Origin: Alphaproteobacteria bacterium
GTDB taxonomy: Bacteria > Pseudomonadota > Alphaproteobacteria > VGEJ01
Reading direction: 5' to 3'
DNA: 5,896 nt
Assembly (NCBI GenBank): GCA_016869335.1
Contig: VGEJ01000181.1
Span: 1 to 5,896, forward strand
Below, in pieces: positions 1 to 4,884 of the stretch. The notes under the pieces were generated by a model. It was not told where the DNA came from, ran no database searches, and was given only the letters and a program-made list of their open reading frames with translations. Position 1 is the stretch's first letter. Every line of letters begins with the position of its first letter. Both the position numbers and the translations under genes were made by a program.

Positions 1-580
1 CGGCGGCCAAGGCGGCGAACGCCGCGCGCGCGCGCTCGACCGCGCCCGCCTTCACCGCCGCCAGCGCCTCGACCTCGCGCGCCGAGTAGCGCCAGACGTT
101 GTCTTCCTCGAGCAAGGGCTCGAGCCGGGTTTGCAGGGCGGCGGCATCACCCCCGTCAACGAGGTGCAGGGCGGCGAACAGGCGCGCGAGGTCGCGCAGG
201 ACCGAGTCGACATCGCCATCGGCGGCAATCGCGTCGTAGAGCGCAACCGCGCCCGCGGTGTCACCGGCCGCAACGAGGTCGGCCGCAGCACTCAAGTGGG
301 CGAGAGCGCCGTAGCTGCCACGTGAGCCCTCGCCAAGCGTGGAGAAGGCGGCCGCTGCCTCTTTGTGCTGGCCCTGTTGCGAGAGGAACAACGCTTCGGC
401 AAAGCGCTGCCCGTCAGCCTCGCGCGCCGCGAACTGATACTGCCGCCACGCGACGCCGCCAGCAATTACCAGGACGATCGCGCCGGCCGCCGCCAGCAGA
501 TAGAGGCCGTACTTCCTCCACAGCCGGGCGTAGCGCTCGCGCCGAACGTCCTCTTCAACTTCCTGAAAGATGTCAGCCAT
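1..580 (-). CDS. Membrane-anchored TPR-like protein, YfgM/TPR_21-like family (C-terminus cut by window edge)
   Basis: An open frame starts at an ATG (580-578), begins MADIFQEVEEDVRRERYARL, and stays open for 193 codons to the left edge, so the C-terminus is missing. Residues 1-23 are charged, with an R/K-rich stretch before the membrane. Residues about 24-45 form one hydrophobic segment (YGLYLLAAAGAIVLVIAGGVAW), which predicts an N-in, C-out anchor. The rest is alanine-rich and helical, with degenerate TPR-like helix pairs at about 57-85, 88-120 and 125-145. A short cytoplasmic tail, one membrane helix and a TPR-like periplasmic domain is the layout of the YfgM-type family. E. coli YfgM is tied to the Sec translocon and periplasmic chaperones, and in many Proteobacteria the gene lies just before bamB and der. 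From typical length I infer that roughly 20-40 residues are missing. It starts 18 nt after the redoxin stop, with only a weak G-rich ribosome binding site, so cotranscription with the redoxin is likely. The family call is by layout and neighbourhood; the exact function is not established from sequence. Confidence 0.82.
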   Translation of the reverse strand, partial: MADIFQEVEEDVRRERYARLWRKYGLYLLAAAGAIVLVIAGGVAWRQYQFAAREADGQRFAEALFLSQQGQHKEAAAAFSTLGEGSRGSYGALAHLSAAADLVAAGDTAGAVALYDAIAADGDVDSVLRDLARLFAALHLVDGGDAAALQTRLEPLLEEDNVWRYSAREVEALAAVKAGAVERARAAFAALAA

Positions 581-598
581 GAGTCGCGCCGCCCGCCG

Positions 599-1144
599 CT
601 ACCGTCGCCACTTGATCGAGCAGCCGATGCTGGGAACCTGGTCGGCGGGACCCTGCCCGGACTCGGCGGTCAGGGTCATCCCCTCGAACAGCTCGCGCCG
701 GGCGCCGCTGACCGGCGCGGCGTGGCGAACCTCGCACAACCGGCCATGATAGTGCAGCGCCAGCTCGGCATTGAAGCCGAAGAACTCGGGCGTGCAGACG
801 GCGCCGTAAGCGCGCGCCGCCTCCTGCGTGCGGTCGATCACGTAGGGGAAGTCGATGCCCTTCGCGCGGGCGAACTCCGTCATCGCCGGCAGGTCGTCCT
901 GGGGATAGGCGAGGGTGTCGTTGGGCATGATCGCGATGGCACCGATCCCGAGCGGGCGCAGGGCCGCGGTCTCGCGCACGATCATGGCGATGGTGCCCTT
1001 GACGTAGGGGCAGTGGTTGCAGAGGAACATGACGAGCGTGCCGCGCGCGCCGCGCACATCCTGGAGGGAGTGCCAGGCGCCATCGGTGCCCTCGAGCGAG
1101 AAATCGACCGCCCGCCAGCCGAAGTCGCAGACCGTGCCCGTCAT
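599..1144 (-). CDS. Thioredoxin-fold redoxin (AhpC/TSA-like) with CNHC active-site motif
   Basis: This is a complete 181-aa protein from ATG (1144) to TAG. An in-frame extension upstream of this ATG runs into guaA and has no protein-like character, and a GAGAGG ribosome binding site lies 6 nt before the ATG, so I chose this start. The thioredoxin fold is supported by a beta strand (TLVMFL) leading into C42-N-H-C45-P-Y-V-K at the start of the active-site helix, and by a cis-proline loop at about 115-121 (AVCTPEF, P119). The end, PSIGCSIKW (171-179, with C175), resembles the conserved tail of the widespread uncharacterised redoxins often annotated simply as thioredoxin family protein. Other cysteines are C6, C117 and C137. 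I see no signal peptide, so it is probably cytoplasmic. The expected role is thiol-disulfide or peroxide chemistry; the substrate is unknown. It sits after guaA behind its own likely promoter and 18 nt ahead of the membrane TPR gene. The tail stops two residues after the IKW motif, which may be shorter than in relatives. Confidence 0.9.
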   Translation of the reverse strand: MTGTVCDFGWRAVDFSLEGTDGAWHSLQDVRGARGTLVMFLCNHCPYVKGTIAMIVRETAALRPLGIGAIAIMPNDTLAYPQDDLPAMTEFARAKGIDFPYVIDRTQEAARAYGAVCTPEFFGFNAELALHYHGRLCEVRHAAPVSGARRELFEGMTLTAESGQGPADQVPSIGCSIKWRR

Positions 1145-1150
1145 CGCCCG

Positions 1151-1156
1151 CCTCTC
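1151..1156 (-). promoter_or_regulatory. Ribosome binding site GAGAGG of the redoxin gene
   Basis: Read on the minus strand, GAGAGG is complementary to the 16S rRNA tail and lies 6 nt before the ATG at 1144. It settles the redoxin start against the longer in-frame extension that overlaps guaA. Confidence 0.65.
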
Positions 1157-1207
1157 AGTGGTCACGCGCGCCGATGCGCAAGCCGTGCCACCGTGTTGGG
1201 ATGCTCG

Positions 1208-1213
1208 ATTATA
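1208..1213 (-). promoter_or_regulatory. Candidate sigma-70-type -10 box (TATAAT) for the redoxin/TPR unit
   Basis: A perfect TATAAT hexamer lies on the minus strand in the 143-nt gap between guaA and the redoxin gene, within otherwise very GC-rich DNA where such a word is rare. Transcription would begin near 1201, giving a leader of about 57 nt. The -35 position at 17-18 nt spacing reads CTCGCC or GCTCGC, a poor match to TTGACA, and there is no TGn extension. A promoter here would therefore be weak or activator-dependent. I see no hairpin plus T-run terminator for guaA in the same gap, so read-through from guaA is also possible. Confidence 0.5.
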
Positions 1214-1287
1214 GCGCCCCCGCCGCACCCGGCGAGCGCGTCGTGGGTTCGGTGGGTTGCGCCCCGCCGCTTCGTCCGCGTGCCGCG

Positions 1288-2850
1288 CTACTCCCACTCG
1301 ATGGTGCCGGGGGGCTTGGAGGTCACGTCGTAGACCACCCGGTTGATGCCGCGCACCTCGTTGATCACGCGCGTGGCGACCTGGCTCAGGAACGCGTGGT
1401 CGAAGGGATAGGAGTCGGCGGTCATGCCATCGACCGCGGTCACGGCGCGCAAGGCGCACACGTGCTCGTAGGTGCGCTCATCGCCCATCACCCCGACCGT
1501 CTTGACCGGCAGCAGGACGGCGAAGGCCTGCCAGATCGCATCGTAGAGCCCGGCGCGCCGGATCTCCTCGATAAAAATGGCATCGGCATGGCGCAGGATC
1601 GCCACCTTGTCCGCCGTGACCTCACCCGGCAATCGGATGGCGAGGCCCGGACCGGGGAACGGATGGCGCCCGACGATACCCTCCGACAGGCCAAGCTCGC
1701 GGCCGAGCGCGCGCACCTCGTCCTTGAACAGCTCACGCACGGGCTCGAGCAGCTTGAGGCGCATGCGCTCAGGCAGGCCGCCGACGTTGTGGTGCGACTT
1801 GATGGTCCGGCTCGGGCCACCGTGCGGCGAGACCGACTCGATGACGTCGGGATAGAGCGTGCCCTGCGCCAGGAACGCGGCTCCGGCGAGCTTGCCGGCC
1901 TCGTCCTCGAACACCTCGATGAAGGTCGCGCCGATGATCTTGCGCTTGGCCTCGGGATCGGTCACCCCAGCGAGCCGGCTCAGGAACAACGCCGATGCAT
2001 CGCGGTGCACCAGCGGAACGTTGAAGCGGTCGCGAAACACCCCCACCACCTCCTCGGCCTCGGCCGCGCGGAGAAGCCCGGTGTCCACGAACACGCAGGT
2101 CAACTGATGGCCGATGGCTTCGTGCACGAGTGCCGCCACCACCGCCGAATCGACGCCGCCCGAAAGCCCGCAGACGACCCGGCCACGGCCCACCCGCTCC
2201 CGGATCGCCGCCACCGCACCGCGGCGGAACGTCGCCATGGTCCAGTCGCCGGCGCAGCCCGCGACATGGCGCACGAAGTTGCGCAGGAGCGCCGCGCCGT
2301 GCGGCGTGTGGGCAACCTCGGGGTGGAACTGGACACCATAGAAGCGGCGGCGATCGTCGGCGATGGCAGCGAACGGATCGCCTTCGGTCGCGGCCACCAC
2401 CTGGAAGCCCGCAGGGATCGCGATGACGCGATCGCCGTGGCTCATCCACACCTGCTCGCGCTGGCCGACCGCCCACACCCCCTCGAACAGCGCGCAGTGA
2501 GCGGCGACGTCGATGAAGGCGCGGCCGAACTCACGAAAGCTGGCGGGCTCCACCTGGCCGCCCAACTGGGCGCACATCACCTGCTGGCCATAGCAGATGC
2601 CAAGGACGGGCACGCCGAGCGCGAACGCCTCGGCCGGCGCCCGCGGCGCCGCCGCGGCGGTGACGGACTCCGGCCCACCCGAGAGAATCACCGCGCGCGG
2701 CGCCCGGCGCTCGAGTGCCGTCGCCGCGTGCTGATAGGGCACGATCTCGCAGTAGACGCCGGCTTCGCGCACGCGGCGCGCGATGAGCTGCGTGACCTGG
2801 GAGCCGAAGTCGATGATCAGGATGCGCTCGGCCGGCGCGGAAGCGCTCAT
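1288..2850 (-). CDS. guaA: GMP synthase (glutamine-hydrolysing)
   Basis: This is a complete 520-aa protein, close to the roughly 525 aa of E. coli GuaA. It converts XMP, ATP and glutamine to GMP, AMP, PPi and glutamate in the cytoplasm, the last step of de novo GMP synthesis. Residues about 9-200 are a class I glutamine amidotransferase domain: the oxyanion-side SGGPESV (57-63), nucleophile C86 in GICYGQQ, and the H176/E178 pair in VQFHPEV. Residues about 205-400 are the ATP pyrophosphatase domain: the PP-loop LSGGVDSAV (229-237), and the lid region IKSHHNVGGLPERM (350-363). The C-terminal dimerisation domain includes HPFPGPGLAIR (396-406), VGVMGDERTYE (452-462) and the terminal KPPGTIEWE, where XMP-contacting residues lie in known structures. 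All key residues are present. The ATG at 2850 leads directly into the expected LIIDFGSQ strand, with only a G-rich run (TTGGGGG) nearby as ribosome binding site. It lies downstream of guaB, which supplies its substrate. Confidence 0.98.
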   Translation of the reverse strand: MSASAPAERILIIDFGSQVTQLIARRVREAGVYCEIVPYQHAATALERRAPRAVILSGGPESVTAAAAPRAPAEAFALGVPVLGICYGQQVMCAQLGGQVEPASFREFGRAFIDVAAHCALFEGVWAVGQREQVWMSHGDRVIAIPAGFQVVAATEGDPFAAIADDRRRFYGVQFHPEVAHTPHGAALLRNFVRHVAGCAGDWTMATFRRGAVAAIRERVGRGRVVCGLSGGVDSAVVAALVHEAIGHQLTCVFVDTGLLRAAEAEEVVGVFRDRFNVPLVHRDASALFLSRLAGVTDPEAKRKIIGATFIEVFEDEAGKLAGAAFLAQGTLYPDVIESVSPHGGPSRTIKSHHNVGGLPERMRLKLLEPVRELFKDEVRALGRELGLSEGIVGRHPFPGPGLAIRLPGEVTADKVAILRHADAIFIEEIRRAGLYDAIWQAFAVLLPVKTVGVMGDERTYEHVCALRAVTAVDGMTADSYPFDHAFLSQVATRVINEVRGINRVVYDVTSKPPGTIEWE

Positions 2851-2864
2851 GCCCCCAACTTACG

Positions 2865-2881
2865 GGGCGCCGGCCGCGCCC
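2865..2881 (-). other. GC-rich inverted repeat in the guaA leader
   Basis: In the 97-nt gap before guaA, the minus strand reads GGGCGC, then the loop GGCCG, then GCGCCC: a perfect 6-bp stem ending 14 nt before the guaA ATG. There is no T-run after it, so it is not an intrinsic terminator by the usual definition. At this base composition such a stem can arise by chance; a role in guaA translation or RNA stability is only a possibility. The rest of the gap shows no recognisable promoter or riboswitch. Confidence 0.3.
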
Positions 2882-2947
2882 GCCAGACCGCTGTGCGACG
2901 GCCGCAGCCCGCCGCCGCCCACCCGTTGCGCCGCGGTTGCGTCGCTC

Positions 2948-3433
2948 TCAGCTCGACCCCTTGCTCTTGAAGGCTTTGATCGCCGCCTTAAGCTCGTCGT
3001 ACTCCTCGCAGCCGAAAGTACAGATGCGATCGAGCTTGCCGAGATGCTCCTCCGCCTTCACCACGTCGCCGAGCTCGAGATAGGTCTCGCCGATGTACTC
3101 GTGGGCGCCCTTGTGCTTCGGGTTCAAGGTCAGCGCCCTGCCATAGTGTTCGAGCGCCAAGTCGAGCTTGCCGACCTTGCGATAGCTGTAGCCCAGCAGA
3201 TTCTCGGCGTCGGCATCCTCGGGGTTGCTCGCCACCGCCTTGGTCAGGTGTGCGATGGCCTGGTCCCAGTCCTTGGCCTTGATCGCCTTCTCGCCCGCGG
3301 CGTAAGCGGATGGCGCTTCCGTCTCCGCCGACTCCGAGCCCGACTTCTTCTTGCTCATGGCCTGCGGCGAGGTCGCGGCCCACGCCACGCCGATGACCAG
3401 CAGGGCGAATGTGAAGAGAATGCGCCTGTTCAT
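2948..3433 (-). CDS. Small exported tetratricopeptide repeat protein with C-terminal CxxxC motif
   Basis: This is a complete 161-aa protein from ATG (3433), preceded by GGAG at 7-nt spacing. MNRR followed by a hydrophobic stretch (residues 5-19) and small residues looks like a Sec signal peptide, with plausible cleavage after AWA (19) or SPQA (25). There is no lipobox cysteine. A polar linker (about 26-42, K/S/E-rich) leads to three TPR units: about 43-75 (AYAAGEKAIKAKDWDQAIAH onwards), 76-109 (LLGYSYRKVGKLDLALEHY) and 110-137 (YIGETYLELGDVVKAEEHL). The conserved small and aromatic TPR positions and the inter-repeat NP turns are evident. After the last repeat comes C138-T-F-G-C142-EEYDELKAAI, which resembles a tail I recall from other proteobacterial TPR proteins of this size. 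The likely role is a periplasmic protein-protein interaction module; no partner can be named. It sits between the methyltransferase and guaA, and whether it shares their transcript is uncertain because of the 125-nt gap upstream. Confidence 0.9.
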   Translation of the reverse strand: MNRRILFTFALLVIGVAWAATSPQAMSKKKSGSESAETEAPSAYAAGEKAIKAKDWDQAIAHLTKAVASNPEDADAENLLGYSYRKVGKLDLALEHYGRALTLNPKHKGAHEYIGETYLELGDVVKAEEHLGKLDRICTFGCEEYDELKAAIKAFKSKGSS

Positions 3434-3440
3434 GTTCGAT

Positions 3441-3444
3441 CTCC
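3441..3444 (-). promoter_or_regulatory. Ribosome binding site GGAG of the exported TPR gene
   Basis: GGAG on the minus strand lies 7 nt before the ATG at 3433. It supports this start over the internal ATG at residue 26, which would delete the signal peptide. The site begins immediately after the 3' arm of the hairpin at 3445-3463. Confidence 0.6.
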
Positions 3445-3463
3445 ACGCCGCCACGGGCGGCGT
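3445..3463 (-). promoter_or_regulatory. Perfect 8-bp hairpin abutting the TPR gene's ribosome binding site
   Basis: On the minus strand ACGCCGCC, loop CGT and GGCGGCGT form a perfect 8-bp stem with a 3-nt loop. Its 3' arm ends directly at the GGAG of the downstream gene. No T-run follows, so it does not look like an intrinsic terminator. It could limit ribosome access, protect an mRNA 5' end, or mark a processing site between the methyltransferase and TPR messages. The rest of the 125-nt gap (3434-3558) shows no confident promoter: TATGCT and GATAAC occur as partial -10 words, but neither has a matching -35. Confidence 0.45.
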
Positions 3464-3558
3464 CGCGTTATCGGGAACGTGGCGCGAGCATAGCGAATAG
3501 CAAGCGGCGGCGGCACTGGATGTCTTCGATCCCGCAGTAGCGAGTTCATGAACGAAGT

Positions 3559-4866
3559 TCAACCCTCCCGGCGGGCAAAGATCGCGACGAAGAACCCGTC
3601 CGTTCCGTGCGCGGCGGGCGTGAGTTGCAGGTATTCGTCGGCCGCAGCACACGGTCGCCCGATCACGGCCCGCCACACCGCGCCCGCGTCCTGCCGCGTG
3701 AAGTCGCCGTGCGTGCTCAGGAACCACTCGGCGTTGTCCACGTTCTCGGCCGGCAAGATCGAGCACGTGGCGTAGATCAGCCGGCCGCCCAGTCGCACCA
3801 GGGTCGCGGCGCGCGTCAGGATCGCCCGTTGGGCGGCGGTCAACGCTGCCAGCCGCGCCGGGTCGAGGCGCCAGCGCTCCCCGGGATTGCGCCGCCAAGC
3901 GCCCGAACCGCTGCACGGCGCGTCCACCAGGACACGGTCGCATGCCGCTACCAAGTCGCGCTCCGCCTCGGCCGGTCCCTCCGCCACGAGATTCGCTCGG
4001 ATGATGTCGATGCCGGCACGGTGCGCCCGTTCACCGATGCGGGCCAAGCGGCCCGGCACGGTATCGAGCGCATGGACGATGCCCGCATTGCCCATCGCCG
4101 CAGCGATCGCGAGGCTCTTGCCGCCGGCTCCGGCGCAGTAGTCCACGACGCGATGGCCGGCGCGGGCGGCAGTCAGAAGCGCGATCAGTTGCGAGCCCTC
4201 GTCCTGGACCTCGACCCAGCCGGCGCGGAACGGAAGCTTGTCGGTGACTCTCACCGGTCGCTGGATGCGCAAGCCGACGGGCGACATATGCGTCGGCTCG
4301 GCGGCGATCCCCAGTTCGGCCAGGGCAGCGCGGACGGCGGGCGGATCGGCCTTGAGGGTGTTGACTCGGAGATCGAGTGGCGCCCGCCCATCGAGGGCGG
4401 CGAGTTCGACCGCGAGCCGGTCGCCGAACTGCCGTGCCAAGGGCGCGACGAGCCACTCCGGCACGTTGAGCCGCGCCGCGGGCGGGGCATCGGCGGGCAG
4501 CGGAGCGCGCGGTAGAGTCGCAAGCCAGCGCCGCTCGGACGCCGTGAGGGGCATCGGGGCGTGGCGCGAGCCATCGCAGAGTGCTTCCAGATCGGCGAGC
4601 GCCAGACCGTCCCGGCACCCGAGCAGCGCCAGACAGAGCGCGCGGGCATTGGACTGGCACCCGCCCGCCTGGGCGAGGCGCCACAGGAGCTCGCCGCGCC
4701 GGCGCAGCACCGCGAACACGAGGGCGCCGATCCATGTCCTGTCCTTGGCGCCGATGTAGCGCCGGTATCGAAAGTAGCGGGCGGCGACGCCGTCCGCCGG
4801 AAGCGCTTTGCCATCGACCTCGGTGAGGAGATCGATCGCCGCCGCTAAGCGACCAGCCGGCCTCAC
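3559..4866 (-). CDS. RsmB/NOP (Fmu/Sun, NOL1/NOP2)-family SAM-dependent RNA m5C methyltransferase
   Basis: This is a complete 435-aa protein, close to the 429 aa of E. coli RsmB. It is predicted to transfer a methyl group from S-adenosylmethionine to C5 of a cytosine in RNA, probably 16S rRNA. The N-terminal part (about 5-150) is helical and may be a degenerate NusB-like RNA-binding domain. The catalytic part carries VEVQDEGSQLIALL (218-231), the SAM loop DYCAGAGGKSLA (242-253), D268 in ALDTVPGRL, D315-AP-C318-SGSGAWRRNP, the catalytic-type YATC368S, and a closing HGTDGFFVAIF (420-430). Both conserved cysteines, C318 and C368, are present. The start is a GTG (4866) with a weak ribosome binding site, chosen because RPAGRLAAAIDLL fits the usual beginning of the family. 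It lies 18 nt after guaB, so translational coupling is likely. I leave the symbol blank because alphaproteobacteria can carry more than one family member, and the modified nucleotide cannot be read from sequence. Confidence 0.94.
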   Translation of the reverse strand: MRPAGRLAAAIDLLTEVDGKALPADGVAARYFRYRRYIGAKDRTWIGALVFAVLRRRGELLWRLAQAGGCQSNARALCLALLGCRDGLALADLEALCDGSRHAPMPLTASERRWLATLPRAPLPADAPPAARLNVPEWLVAPLARQFGDRLAVELAALDGRAPLDLRVNTLKADPPAVRAALAELGIAAEPTHMSPVGLRIQRPVRVTDKLPFRAGWVEVQDEGSQLIALLTAARAGHRVVDYCAGAGGKSLAIAAAMGNAGIVHALDTVPGRLARIGERAHRAGIDIIRANLVAEGPAEAERDLVAACDRVLVDAPCSGSGAWRRNPGERWRLDPARLAALTAAQRAILTRAATLVRLGGRLIYATCSILPAENVDNAEWFLSTHGDFTRQDAGAVWRAVIGRPCAAADEYLQLTPAAHGTDGFFVAIFARREG

Positions 4867-4884
4867 GGCAATGCGGCGGCCGCT

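Noticed and set aside
1276..1289. CGCG-GCA-CGCG stem just after the guaA stop as an intrinsic terminator
   Set aside because: The stem is only 4 bp and no T-run follows, so it is not supported as a terminator.
365..1333. A 322-codon plus-strand open frame ending in YSHSMVPGGLEVTS
   Set aside because: It covers the redoxin and the start of the membrane TPR gene in antisense. Its ending is simply the complement of the conserved guaA C-terminus (KPPGTIEWE).
1145..1459. An N-terminal extension of the redoxin reaching into guaA
   Set aside because: The extra residues are arginine-rich and antisense-like, overlap the guaA coding end, and a good ribosome binding site precedes the ATG at 1144.
1174..2970. 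A 598-codon open frame on the plus strand opposite guaA
   Set aside because: It lies antisense to an intact guaA. Its product is low-complexity, rich in R, H, D and A, as expected from the complement of GC-rich codons, and it shows no domain.
3434..3943. An N-terminal extension of the exported TPR protein overlapping the methyltransferase
   Set aside because: The extension is an out-of-frame shadow of the methyltransferase; the ATG at 3433 has a ribosome binding site and begins a signal peptide.
3607..4515. A 302-codon plus-strand open frame opposite the methyltransferase
   Set aside because: The minus-strand frame carries all methyltransferase motifs in order; the plus-strand product is compositionally biased with no recognisable domain.
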